Shown here in pieces: positions 46,559 to 59,738 of a stretch of DNA of 64,000 bases. The stretch is taken from positions 1 through 64,000 of the forward strand of contig JBBELK010001378.1 of NCBI GenBank assembly GCA_037783545.1, in the 5' to 3' direction. The translations under genes and the position numbers were made by a program. The stretch's first letter is position 1; the number at the start of each line of letters is the position of its first letter. The notes beneath the pieces are model-generated. The model was not told the origin of the DNA, searched no databases, and saw only the letters and a program-made list of their open reading frames with translations. The DNA comes from Henricia sp. BOLD:AAB3569. Taxonomy: Eukaryota > Echinodermata > Asteroidea > Spinulosida > Echinasteridae.

Positions 46559-48330
46559 CTAGAAATGTGTTCGTTGAAAACGAACACATGGCTGTTCCCC
46601 TCCTTTTTATAAACATATGTGGTGTTCGGGATGACCTTTGTTAGTGATTGTATATGAATAAATCACGATCGTATGTCAAACGGTTGAGTTTTTATCGATT
46701 TTTAAATATTGAATATTATTACATGCCACTTTAATCTGACATGTGGGGAAGGTCAAAGGTGTTGCTATATGTTTGGATACCCCACCCTAGTCGAAGTGTA
46801 ACACAGTTGACCCCATCGTGATATATTGTACCCCTTTCAAATGGCAAGGCAAAATCTGTTTGACCAATAGGAAACGAGGTCAAAGGTCAAGCCATGTGCG
46901 CATCTTAAAGACATTTGTTAGTGATCGTATATGCAGAAGGAATCAAATTTGTAGGTCAAACGGTAGATTTTTTATTGATTTTTGAATATTTAATTACGTA
47001 ATCATCTTGTCGCTAGAGGGCGCTATTTCCTACGATGACGTCATCACTTATATTTTTGGAAAGCTTAAGGGCCTCTGGTAATAACACCATTGACCCTATC
47101 TCAATACCTCCTTTCACTTTCAAACTAAGGGCCACTTCCGGTTTCGACCGGAAGTGAGCAAGGTCAAAGGTCACGGCCATATTTTTTGGATACACCACCC
47201 TAGGTCCAAGTGTAATACAGTTGACCACATCCAGATATCTTGTACCACTTTCAAATGGCAAGGCAAAATCTGTTAGACCAATAGGAAACGAGGTCAAAGG
47301 TCAAGCCCTGTGCGCATCTTAAAGACATTTGTTAGTGATCGTATATGCCACAGGAATCAAGATCGTAGGTCAAACAGTTGATTTTTTATTGATTTTTGAA
47401 TATTTAATTACGTAATCATCTTGTCGGTAGAGGGCGCTATTTCGTACGATGACGTCATCACTTATATTTTTGGAAAGCTTAAGGGCCTCTGGTAATAACA
47501 CCATTGACCCCATCTCAATACCTCCTTTCACTTTCAAACTAAGGGCCACTTCCGGTTTCGACCGGTTTCGACCGGAAGTGAGCAAGGTCAAAGGTCACAA
47601 AAATATTTTTTAGATACCCCACCCTAGTCGAAGTGTAACACAAGTGACTTTGTCCAAATATCTTGCACCACTTTCAAATGGCAAGGCAAAATCTGTTAGA
47701 CCAATAGGAAACGAGGTCAAAGGTCAAGGGGTGTGCGCATCTCAAAGACCTTTGTTAGTCATCGTATATGCCGAAGGAATCAAGATCGTAGGTCAAACGG
47801 TTGATTTTTTATTGATTTTTGAATATTTAATTTATTAAACTTCATGCCCCTTTAATCTGACACGTGATGACGTCATCATGACGTCATTAGTACTGTGCAC
47901 AACTTCACATAGTGACCAATGTCCATGTGCAGTTTGAAGTCAATCATCAATGTGCAAGTGCCCGAAATAGCGTCTGAAAAAAATGGAAGAAGGAAAAGAA
48001 AAAAAATAAAAATAAAAAAAAAAAAAATCTTAACGAAAACAAAGGCTGTTCCCAACCGTGTTGGAAGAGCCAAAAAAAAAAAAAAAAAAATCGTAACGAA
48101 AACAAAGGCTGTTCCGACCCGAATCGGAACAGCCAAAAAAAAAAAAAAAATCTTAACGAAAACAAAGGCTGTTCCCAACCGTGTTGGAACAGCCAAAAAA
48201 AAAAAAAAACATCTTAACGAAAACAAAGGCTGTTCCCAACCGTGTTGGAACAGCCAAAAAAATCGTAACGAAAACAAAGGCTGTTCCGACCCGAATCGGA
48301 ACAACCAAAAAATAAAAAAAATAAAAAAAA
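46559..48330 (-). repeat. Array unit 13 (1,772 bp, two subunits plus hairpin minisatellite)
   Basis: It has a private TTTCGACCGG duplication at about 47557-47576, shared with 56412-56431. It ends with five 60-bp hairpin repeats. Confidence 0.9.
48026..48310 (+). repeat. 60-bp A-rich hairpin minisatellite, five copies
   Basis: Each copy is an A-run, then TCTTAACGAAAACAAA or TCGTAACGAAAACAAA, then a hairpin starting GGCTGTTCC and ending GGAACAGCC. Both the CCA/TGG-like and CGA/TCG stem types are present. Confidence 0.9.
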
Positions 48331-49748
48331 ATAGAAATGTGTTCGTTGTAAACGAACACATGGCTGTTCCCCTCCTTTTTATAAACATATATGGTGTTCG
48401 GGATGACCTTTGTTAGTGATCGTATATGAAGAAATCACGATCGTACGTCAAACGGTTGAGTTTTTATCGATTTTTAAATATTGAATATTATTACATGCCC
48501 CTTTAATCTGACATGTAGGGAAGGTCAAAGGTGTTGCTATATTTTGGATACCCCACCCTAGTCGAAGTGTAACACAGTTAACCCCATCGTGATATATTGC
48601 ACCCCTTTCAAATGGCAAGGCAAAATCTGTTTGACCAATAGGAAACGAGGTCAAAGGTCAAGCCATGTGGGCATCTTAAAGACATTTGTTAGTGATCGTA
48701 TATGCAGAAGGAATCAATTTCGTAGGTCAAACGGTAGATTTTTTTATTGATTTTTGAATATTTAATTACGTAATCATCTTGTCGCTAGAGGGCGCTATTT
48801 CGTACGATGACGTCATCACTTATATTTTTGGAAAGCTTATAGGCCTCTGATAATAACACCATTGACCCCATCTCAATACCTCCTACCACTTTCAAACTAA
48901 GGGCCACTTCCGGTTTCGACCGGAAGTGAGCAAGGTCAAAGGTCACGGCCATATTTTTTGGATACACCACCCAAGGTCGAAGTGTAATACAGTTGACCAC
49001 ATCCAGATATCTTGTACCACTTTCAAATGGCAAGGCAAAATCTGTTAGACCAATAGGAAACGAGGTCAAAGGTCAAGGGGTGTGCGCATCTCAAAGACCT
49101 TTGTTAGTCATCGTATATGCCGAAGGAATCAAGATCGTAGGTCAAACGGTTGAATTTTTATTGATTTTTGAATATTTAATTTATTAAACTTCATACCCCT
49201 TTAATCTGACACGTGATGACGTCATCATGACGTCATTAGTACTGTGCACAACTTCACATAGTGACCAATGTCCATGTGAAGTTTGAAGTCAATCATGAAT
49301 GTGCAAGTGCCCGAAAAAGCGTCTGAAAAAAAGTGGAAGAAGGAAAAGAATAAAAAAAAAAAAAATAAATAAATAAATCTTAACGAAAACAAAGGCTGTT
49401 CCCAACCGTGTGGGAACAGCCAAAAAAAAAAAAAAAAAAATCTTAACGAAAACAAAGGCTGTTCCCAACCGTGTGGGAACAGCCAAAAAAAAAAAAAAAA
49501 AAAAAAACTTAACGAAAACAAAGGCTGTTCCCAACCGTGTGGGAACAGCCAAAAAAAAAAAAAAAAAAAAATCTTATAGAAAACAAAGGCTGTTCCCAAC
49601 CGTGTGGGAACAGCCAAAAAAAAAAAAAAAAAATCTTAACGAAAACAAAGGCTGTTCCCAACCGTGTGGGAACAGCCAAAAAAAAAAATTCTTAACGAAA
49701 ACAAAGGCTGTTCCCAACCGTGTTGGAACAGCCAAAAATAAAAAAAAA
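48331..49748 (-). repeat. Array unit 14 (1,418 bp, one subunit plus hairpin minisatellite)
   Basis: The head has ATAG instead of CTAG. The tail carries six hairpin repeats. Confidence 0.9.
49375..49740 (+). repeat. 60-bp A-rich hairpin minisatellite, six copies
   Basis: The same repeat as at 48026-48310. Most copies here have the CCA/TGG stem with loop ACCGTG. Confidence 0.9.
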
Positions 49749-50496
49749 CTAGACCTGTGTTCGTTCTTGACAACGAACACATGGCTGTTCCCCTCCTTTT
49801 TATAAACATATATGGTGTTCGGGATGACCTTTGTTAGTGATCGTATATGAAGAAATCACGATCGTAGGTCAAACGGTTGAGTTTTTATCGATTTTTAAAT
49901 ATTTAATATTATTACATGCCCCTTTAATCTGACATGTAGGGAAGGTTAAAGGTGTTGCTATATGTTTGGATACCTTACCCTAGGTCGAAGTGTAATACAG
50001 TTGACCACATCCAGATATCTTGTACCACTTTCAAATGGAAAGGCAAAATCTGTTAGACCAATAGGAAACGAGGTCAAAGGTCACGACCATATTTTTTGGA
50101 TACACCACCCTAGGTCAAAGTGTAATACAGTTGACCACATCCAGATATCTTGTACCACTTTCAAATGGCAAGGCAAAATCTGTTTGACCAATAGGAAACG
50201 AGGTCCAAGGTCAAGGGGTGTGCGCATCTCAAAGACCCTTGTTAGTCATCGTATATGACGAGGGAATCAAGATCGTAGGTCAACCGGTTGATTTTTTAAT
50301 GATTTTTGAATATTTAATTTATTAAACTTCATGCCTCTTTAATCTGACACGTGATGATGTCATCATGACGTCATTAGTACTGTGCACAACTTCACATAGT
50401 GACCAATGTCCATGTGAAGTTTGAAGTCAATCATAAAAGTGCAAGTGCCCGAAATAGCGTCTGAAAAAAGTGGAAGAAGAAAAAGAGATGCACAGC
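49749..50496 (-). repeat. Array unit 15 (748 bp, no complete subunit)
   Basis: A close relative of unit 5 (27994-28743), here followed directly by the 63-bp minisatellite. Confidence 0.85.
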
Positions 50497-51045
50497 CAAC
50501 AAGCAAAATACGTATTTTCCCGTTTCCTCGCAGTGCACAGTCAATAGGCATTTTGCCTGTGTACAAACAAAATACGTATTTTCCCGTTTCCTCGAAGTAC
50601 ACAGTCAATGGGCATTGCCCGTGTACAAGCAAAATACGTATTTGCATGTTTCCTCGAAGTGCACAGTCAATATGCCATTGCCTGTGTACAAGCAAAATAC
50701 TTAGTTTCCCGTTTCCTCGCAGTGCACAGTCAATAGGCCAATGCCTGTGTACAAACAAATTACGTATTTTCCCGTTTCCTCGAAGTACACAGTCAATGGG
50801 CATTGCCTGTGTACAACCAAAATACGTATTTTCATGTTTCCTCGATGTGCACAGTCAATAGGCCATTGCCTGTGTACAAGCAAAATACTTAGTTTCCCGT
50901 TTCCTCGCAGTACACAGTCAATAGGCCATTGCCTGTGTACAACCAAAATACGTATTTTCATGTTTCCTCGAAGTGCACAGTCAATAGGCCATTGCTTGTG
51001 TACAAGTGAAATACTCAATTTCGCGTTTCCCTATTAGTAGTGCAC
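50497..51045 (+). repeat. 63-bp minisatellite, about 8-9 copies
   Basis: The same family and the same right-hand edge (CGCGTTTCCCTATTAGTAG, then TGCACAGTCTATATAGCCC) as at 30246-30660, with more copies. Confidence 0.9.
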
Positions 51046-51916
51046 AGTCTATATAGCCCATTCCGGTTTCAACCGGACGTGAGCAAGGTCAAAGGTCACC
51101 GCCATATTTTTTGGATACCCTAGTCGAAGTGTAATACAGTTGACCACATGCAGATATCTTGTACCACTTTCAAATGGCAAGGCAAAATCTGTTAGACCAA
51201 TAGGAAACGAGGTCAAAGGTCAAGCCCTGTGCGCATCTTAAAGACATTTGTTAGTGATCGTATATGCCACAGGAATCAATATCGTAGGTCAAACAGTTGA
51301 TTTTTTATTGATTTTTGAATATTTAATTACGTAATCATCTTGTCGGTAGAGGGCGCTATTTCGTACGATGACGTCATCACTTATATTTTTGGAAAGCTTA
51401 AGGGCCTCTGGTAATAACACCATTGACCCCATCTCAATACCTCCTTTCACTTTCAAACTAAGGGCCACTTCCGGTTTCGACCGGAAGTGAGCAAGGTCAA
51501 AGGTCACCAACATATTTTTTAGATACCCCACCCTCGTCGAAGTGTAACACAAGTGACTTTGTCCAAATATCTTGCACCACTTTCAAATGGCAAGGCAAAA
51601 TCTGTTTGACCAATAGGAAACGAGGTCAAAGGTCAAGGCGTGTGCGCATCTTAAAGACTTTTGTTAGTCATCGTATATGGCGAAGGAATCAAGATCGTAG
51701 GTCAAACGGTTGATTTGTTATTGATTTTTGAATATTTAATTTATTAAACTTCATGCGCCTTTAATCTGACACGTGATGACGTCATCATTACGTCATTAGT
51801 ACTGTGCACAACTTCACATAGTGACCAATGTCCATGTGAAGTTTGAAGTCAATCATCAATGTGCAAGTGTCCGAAATAGCGTCTGAAAAAAGTGGAAGAA
51901 GTAAAAGAATAAAAAA
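51046..51916 (-). repeat. Array unit 16 (headless, one subunit)
   Basis: It begins in TTCCGGTTTCAACCGG like unit 7; the head is missing. Confidence 0.85.
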
Positions 51917-52941
51917 CTAGAAATGTGTTCGTTGTAAACGAACACATGGCTGTTCCCCTCCTTTTTATAAACATATATGGTGTTCGGGATGACCTTTGTT
52001 AGTGATCGTATATGAAGAAATCACGATCGTACGTCAAACGGTTGAGTTTTTATCGATTTTTAAATATTGAATATTATTACATGCCCCTTTAATCTGACAT
52101 GTAGGGAAGGTCAAAGGTGTTGCTATATGTTTGGATACCCCACCCTAGTCGAAGTGTAACACAGTTAACCCCATCGTGATATATTGCACCCCTTTCAAAT
52201 GGCAAGGCAAAATCTGTTTGACCAATAGGAAACGAGGTCAAAGGTCAAGCCATGTGCGCATCTTAAAGACATTTGTTAGTGATCGTATATGCAGAAGGAA
52301 TCAAATTTGTAGGTCAAACGGTAGATTTTTTATTGATTTTTGAATATTTAATTACGTAATCATCTTGTCGCTAGAGGGCGCTATTTCCTACGATGACGTC
52401 ATCACTTATATTTTTGGAAAGCTTAAGGGCCTCTGGTAATAACACCATTGACCCCATCTCAATACCTCCTTTCACTTTCAAACTAAGGGCCACTTCCGGT
52501 TTCGACCGGAAGTGAGCAAGGTCAAAGGTCACAAAAATATTTTTTAGATACCCCACCCAAGTCGAAGTGTAACACAAGTGACTTTGTCCAAATATCTTGC
52601 ACCACTTTCAAATGGCAAGGCGAAATCTGTTAGACCAATAGGAAACGAGGTCAAAGGTCAAGGGGTGTGCGCATCTCAAAGACCTTTGTTAGTCATCGTA
52701 TATGCCGAAGGAATCAAGATCGTAGGTCAAACGGTTGATTTTTTATTGATTTTTGAATATTTAATTTATTAAACTTCATGCCCCTTTAATCTGACACGTG
52801 ATGACGTCATCATGACGTCATTAGTACTGTGCACAACTTCACATAGTGACCAATGTCCATGTGAAGTTTGAAGTCAATCATGAATGTGCAACTGCCCGAA
52901 ATAGCGTCCGAAAAAAGTGGAAGAAGGAAAAGAAAAATAAA
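51917..52941 (-). repeat. Array unit 17 (1,025 bp, one subunit)
   Basis: It combines the left half of a unit like 10 with the right half of the duplicated block, suggesting unequal exchange inside the subunit. Confidence 0.9.
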
Positions 52942-54384
52942 CTAGACCTGTGTTCGTTCTTGACAACGAACACATGGCTGTTCCCCTCCTTTTTATAAAC
53001 ATATATGGTGTTCGGGATGACCTTTGTTAGTGATCGTATATGAACAAAATCACGATCGTAGGTCAAACGGTCGAGTTTTTATCGATTTTTAAATATCGAA
53101 TTTTATTACATGCCCCTTTAATCTGACATGTAGGGAAGGTCAAAGGTGTTGATATATGTCTGGATACCCCACCCTAGTCGAAGTGTAACACAGTTGACCC
53201 CATCGTGATATATTGTACCCCTTTCAAATGGCAAGGCAAAATCTGTTTGACCAATAGGAAACGAGGTCAAAGGTCAAGCCATGTGCGCATCTTAAAGACA
53301 TTTGTTAGTGATCGTATATGCAGAAGGAATCAATTTCGTAGGTCAAACGGTAGATTTTGTATTGATTTTTAAATATTTAATTACGTAATCATCTTGTCGC
53401 TAGAGGGCGCTATTTCGTACGATGACGTCATCTCTTATATTTTTGGAAAGCTTAAGGGCCTCTGATAATAACACCATTGACCCTATCTCAATACCTCCTA
53501 CCACTTTCAAACTAAGGGCCACTTCCGGTTTCGACCGGAAATGAGCAAGGTCAAAGGTCACGACCATATTTTTTGGATACACCACCCTAGGTCTAAGTGT
53601 AATACAATTGACCACATCCAGATATCTTGTACCACTTTCAAATAGCAAGGCAAAATCTGTTTGACCAATAGGAAACGAGGTCCAAGGTCAAGGGGTGTGC
53701 GCATCTCAAAGACCCTTGTTAATCATCGTATATGGCGAAAGAATCAAGATCGTAGGTCAAACGGTTGATTTTGTATTGATTTTCCAATATTTCATTACGT
53801 AATCATCTTGTCGCTAGAGGGCGCTATTTCGTACGATGACGTCATCACTTATATTTTTGGAAAGCTTAAGGGCCTCTGGTAATAACACCATTGACCCTAT
53901 CTCAATACCTCCTACCACTTTCAAACTAAGGGCCACTTCCGGTTTCGACCGGAAATGAGCAAGGTCAAAGGTCACCAACATATTTTTTACATACCCCACC
54001 CTAGTCGAAGTGTAACACAAGTGACTTTGTCCAAATATCTTGCACCACTTTCAAATGGCAAGGCAAAATCTGTTTGACCAATAGGAAACGAGGTCAAAGG
54101 TCAAGGCGTGTGCGCATCTTAAAGACTTTTGTTAGTCATCGTATATGGCGAAGGAATCAAGATCGTAGGTCAAACGGTTGAATTTTTATTGATTTTTGAA
54201 TATTTAATTTATTAAACTTCATACCCCTTTAATCTGACACGTGATGACGTCATCATGACGTCATTAGTACTGTGCACAACTTCACATAGTGACCAATGTC
54301 CATGTGAAGTTTGAAGTCAATCATCAATGTGCAAGTGTCCGAAATAGCGTCTGAAAAAAGTGGAAGAAGTAAAAGAATAAAAAA
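52942..54384 (-). repeat. Array unit 18 (1,443 bp, two subunits)
   Basis: A copy of unit 11 at an offset of 8,855 bp. Confidence 0.9.
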
Positions 54385-55413
54385 CTAGACCTGTGTTCGT
54401 TCTTGACAACGAACACATGGCTGTTCCCCTCCTTTTTATAAACATATATGGTGTTCGGGATGACCTTTGTTAGTGATCGTATATGAATAAATCACGATCG
54501 TAGGTCAAACGGTTGAGTTTTTATCTATTTTTAAATATTGAATATGATTACATGCCCCTTTAATCTGACATGTAGGGAAAGTCAAAGGTGTTGCTATATG
54601 TTTGGATACCCCACCCTAGTCGAAGTGTAACACAGTTGACCCCATCGTGGTATATTGTACCCCTTTCAAATGGCAAGGCAAAATCTGTTTGACCAATAGG
54701 AAACGAGGTCAAAGGTCAAGCCATGTGCGCATCTTAAAGACATTTGTTAATGATCGTATATGCAGAAGGAATCAAATTCGTAGGTCAAACGGTAGATTTT
54801 ATATTGATTTTTGAATATTTATTTACGTAATCATCTTGTCGCTAGAGGGCGCTATTTCGTACGATGACGTAATTACTTATATTTTTGGAAAGCTTAAGGG
54901 CCTCTGATAATAACACCATTGACCCCATCTCAATACCTCCTACCACTTTCAAACTAAGGGCCACTTCCGGTTTCGACCGGAAGTGAGCAAGGTCAAAGGT
55001 CACAAAAATATTTTTTAGATACCCCACCCTAGTCGAAGTGTAACACAAGTGACTTTGTCCAAATATCTTGCACCACTTTCAAATGGCAAGGCAAAATCTG
55101 TTTGACCAATAGGAAACGAGGTCAAAGGTCAAGGGGTGTGCGCATCTCAAAGACCTTTGTTAGTCATCGTATATGCCGAAGGAATCAAGATCGTAGGTCA
55201 AACGGTTGATTTTTTATTGATTTTTGAATATTTAATTTATTAAACTTCATACCCCTTTAATCTGACACGTGATGACGTCATCATGACGTCATTAGTACTG
55301 TGCACAACTTCACATAGTGACCAATGTCCATGTGAAGTTTGAAGTCAATCATCAATGTGCAAGTGTCCGAAATAGCGTCTGAAAAAAGTGGAAGAAGTAA
55401 AAGAATAAAAAAA
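54385..55413 (-). repeat. Array unit 19 (1,029 bp, one subunit)
   Basis: A copy of unit 12 at an offset of 8,855 bp. Confidence 0.9.
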
Positions 55414-56861
55414 CTAGAAATGTGTTCGTTGAAAACGAACACATGGCTGTTCCCCTCCTTTTTATAAACATATGTGGTGTTCGGGATGACCTTTGTTAGT
55501 GATTGTATATGAATAAATCACGATCGTATGTCAAACGGTTGAGTTTTTATCGATTTTTAAATATTGAATATTATTACATGCCACTTTAATCTGACATGTG
55601 GGGAAGGTCAAAGGTGTTGCTATATGTTTGGATACCCCACCCTAGTCGAAGTGTAACACAGTTGACCCCATCGTGATATATTGTACCCCTTTCAAATGGC
55701 AAGGCAAAATCTGTTTGACCAATAGGAAACGAGGTCAAAGGTCAAGCCATGTGCGCATCTTAAAGACATTTGTTAGTGATCGTATATGCAGAAGGAATCA
55801 AATTTGTAGGTCAAACGGTAGATTTTTTATTGATTTTTGAATATTTAATTACGTAATCATCTTGTCGCTAGAGGGCGCTATTTCCTACGATGACGTCATC
55901 ACTTATATTTTTGGAAAGCTTAAGGGCCTCTGGTAATAACACCATTGACCCTATCTCAATACCTCCTTTCACTTTCAAACTAAGGGCCACTTCCGGTTTC
56001 GACCGGAAGTGAGCAAGGTCAAAGGTCACGGCCATATTTTTTGGATACACCACCCTAGGTCCAAGTGTAATACAGTTGACCACATCCAGATATCTTGTAC
56101 CACTTTCAAATGGCAAGGCAAAATCTGTTAGACCAATAGGAAACGAGGTCAAAGGTCAAGCCCTGTGCGCATCTTAAAGACATTTGTTAGTGATCGTATA
56201 TGCCACAGGAATCAAGATCGTAGGTCAAACAGTTGATTTTTTATTGATTTTTGAATATTTAATTACGTAATCATCTTGTCGGTAGAGGGCGCTATTTCGT
56301 ACGATGACGTCATCACTTATATTTTTGGAAAGCTTAAGGGCCTCTGGTAATAACACCATTGACCCCATCTCAATACCTCCTTTCACTTTCAAACTAAGGG
56401 CCACTTCCGGTTTCGACCGGTTTCGACCGGAAGTGAGCAAGGTCAAAGGTCACAAAAATATTTTTTAGATACCCCACCCTAGTCGAAGTGTAACACAAGT
56501 GACTTTGTCCAAATATCTTGCACCACTTTCAAATGGCAAGGCAAAATCTGTTAGACCAATAGGAAACGAGGACAAAGGTCAAGGGGTGTGCGCATCTCAA
56601 AGACCTTTGTTGGTCATCGTATATGCCGAAGGAATCAAGATCGTAGGTCAAACGGTTGATTTTTTATTGATTTTCCAATATTTAATTTATTAAACTTCAT
56701 ACCCCTTTAATCTGACACGTGATGACGTCATCATGACGTCATTAGTACTGTGCACAACTTCACATAGTGACCAATGTCCATGTGCAGTTTGAAGTCAATC
56801 ATCAATGTGCAAGTGTCCGAAATAGCGTCTTAAAAAAGTGGAAGAAGGAAAAGAATAAAAA
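55414..56861 (-). repeat. Array unit 20 (1,448 bp, two subunits)
   Basis: A copy of unit 13 up to about 56,570. After that it follows a different unit type and lacks the hairpin minisatellite. Confidence 0.9.
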
Positions 56862-58300
56862 CTAGAAATGTGTTCGTTGAAAACGAACACATGGCTGTTC
56901 CCCTCCTTTTTATAAACATATATGGTGTTCGGGATGACCTTTGTTAGTGATCGTATATGAATAAATCACGATCGTAGGTCAAACGGTTGAGTTTTTATCT
57001 ATTTTTAAATATTGAATATTATTACATGCCCCTTTAATCTGACATGTAGGGAAAGTCAAAGGTGTTGCTATATGTTTGGATACCCCACCCTAGTCGAAGT
57101 GTAACACAGTTGACCCCATCGTGGTATATTGTACCCCTTTCAAATGGCAAGGCAAAATCTGTTTGACCAATAGGAAACGAGGTCAAAGGTCAAGCCATGT
57201 GCGCATCTTAAAGACATTTGTTAATGATCGTATATGCAGAAGGAATCAAATTCGTAGGTCAAACGGTCGATTTTATATTGATTTTTGAATATTTAATTAC
57301 GTAATCATCTTGTCGCTAGAGGGCGCTATTTCGTACGATGACGTCATTACTTATATTTTTGGAAAGCTTAAGGGCCTCTGATAATAACACCATTGACCCC
57401 ATCTCAATACCTCCTACCACTTTCAAACTAAGGGCCACTTCCGGTTTCGACCGGAAGTGAGCAAGGTCAAAAGTCACGGCCATATTTTTTGGATACACCA
57501 CCCTAGGTCGAAGTGTAATACAGTTGACCACATGCAGATATCTTGTACCACTTTCAAATGGCAAGGCAAAATCTGTTAGACCAATAGGAAACGAGGTCAA
57601 AGGTCAAGGGGTGTGCGCATCTCAAAGACCCTTGTTAATCATCGTATATGCCGAAGGAATCAAGATCGTAGGTCAAACGGTTGATTTTTTATTGATTTTC
57701 CAATATTTCATTACGTAATCATCTTGTCGCTAGAGGGCGCTATTTCGTACGATGACGTCATCACTTATATTTTTGGAAAGCTTAGGGGCCTCTGGTAATA
57801 ACACCATTGACCCCATCTCAATACCTCCTTTCACTTTCAAACTAAGGGCCACTTCCGGTTTCGACCGGAAGTGAGCAAGGTCAAAGGTCACAAAAATATT
57901 TTTTAGATACCCCGCCCTAGTCGAAGTGTAACACAAGTGACTTTGTCCAAATATCTTGCACCACTTTCAAATGGCAAGGCAAAATCTGTTTGACCAATAG
58001 GAAACGAGGTCAAAGGTCAAGGGGTGTGCGCATCTCAAAGACCTTTGTTAGTCATCGTATATGCCGAAGGAATCAAGATCGTAGGTCAAACGGTTGATTT
58101 TTTATTGATTTTTGAATATTTAATTTATTAAACTTCATACCCCTTTAATCTGACACGTGATGACGTCATCATGACGTCATTAGTACTGTGCACAACTTCA
58201 CATAGTGACCAATGTCCATGTGAAGTTTGAAGTCAATCATGAATGTGCAAGTGCCCGAAAAAGCGTCTGAAAAAAGTGGAAGAAGGAAAAGAATAAAAAA
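56862..58300 (-). repeat. Array unit 21 (1,439 bp, two subunits)
   Basis: Nearly identical to the left part of unit 23 (offset 2,877 bp); both have GTCGATTTTATATTG. Confidence 0.9.
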
Positions 58301-59738
58301 CTAGAAATGTGTTCGTTGAAAACGAACACATGGCTGTTCCCCTCCTTTTTATAAACATATATGGTGTTCGGGATGACCTTTGTTAGTGATTGTATATGAA
58401 GAAATCACGATCGTATGTCAAACGGTTGAGTTTTTATCGATTTTTAAATATTGAATATTATTACATGCCACTTTAATCTGACATGTAGGGAAGGTCAAAG
58501 GTGTTGCTATATGTTTGGATACCCCACCCTAGTCGAAGTGTAACACAGTTGACCCCATCGTGATATATTGTACCCCTTTCAAATGGCAAGGCAAAATCTG
58601 TTTGACCAATAGGAAACGAGGTCAAAGGTCAAGCCATGTGCGCATCTTAAAGACATTTGTTAGTGATCGTATATGCAGAAGGAATCAAATTTGTAGGTCA
58701 AACGGTAGATTTTTTATTGATTTTTGAATATTTAATTACGTAATCATCTTGTCGCTAGAGGGCGCTATTTCCTACGATGACGTCATCACTTATATTTTTG
58801 GAAAGCTTAAGGGCCTCTGGTAATAACACCATTGACCCTATCTCAATACCTCCTTTCACTTTCAAACTAAGGGCCACTTCCGGTTTCGACCGGAAGTGAG
58901 CAAGGTCAAAGGTCACGGCCATATTTTTTGGATACACCACCCTAGGTCTAGGTGTAATACAGTTGACCACATCCAGATATCTTGTACCACTTTCAAATGG
59001 CAAGGCAAAATCTGTTAGACCAATAGGAAACGAGGTCAAAGGTCAAGCCCTGTGCGCATCTTAAAGACATTTGTTAGTGATCGTATATGCCACAGGAATC
59101 AAGATCGTAGGTCAAACAGTTGATTTTTTATTGATTTTTGAATATTTAATTACGTAATCATCTTGTCGGTAGAGGGCGCTATTTCGTACGATGACGTCAT
59201 CACTTATATTTTTGGAAAGCTTAAGGGCCTCTGGTAATAACACCATTGACCCCATCTCAATACCTCCTTTCACTTTCAAACTAAGGGCCACTTCCGGTTT
59301 CGACCGGAAGTGAGCAAGGTCAAAGGTCACAAAAATATTTTTTAGATACCCCACCCTAGTCGAAGTGTAACACAAGTGACTTTGTCCAAATATCTTGCAC
59401 CACTTTCAAATGGCAAGGCAAAATCTGTTAGACCAATAGGAAACGAGGTCAAAGGTCAAGGGGTGTGCGCATCTCAAAGACCTTTGTTAGTCATCGTATA
59501 TGCCGAAGGAATCAAGATCGTAGGTCAAACGGTTGATTTTTTATTGATTTTCCAATATTTAATTTATTAAACTTCATACCCCTTTAATCTGACACGTGAT
59601 GACGTCATCATGACGTCATTAGTACTGTGCACAACTTCACATAGTGACCAATGTCCATGTGCAGTTTGAAGTCAATCATCAATGTGCAAGTGTCCGAAAT
59701 AGCGTCTTAAAAAAGTGGAAGAAGGAAAAGAATAAAAA
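58301..59738 (-). repeat. Array unit 22 (1,438 bp, two subunits)
   Basis: A standard unit. Its tail matches that of unit 20 (GCGTCTTAAAAAAGTGG). Confidence 0.9.

Noticed and set aside
47919-48416. Plus- and minus-strand frames rich in Lys or Phe (also 49225-49805 and 62579-63214)
   Set aside because: Translations of A-runs and the 60-bp hairpin repeat, without coding features.
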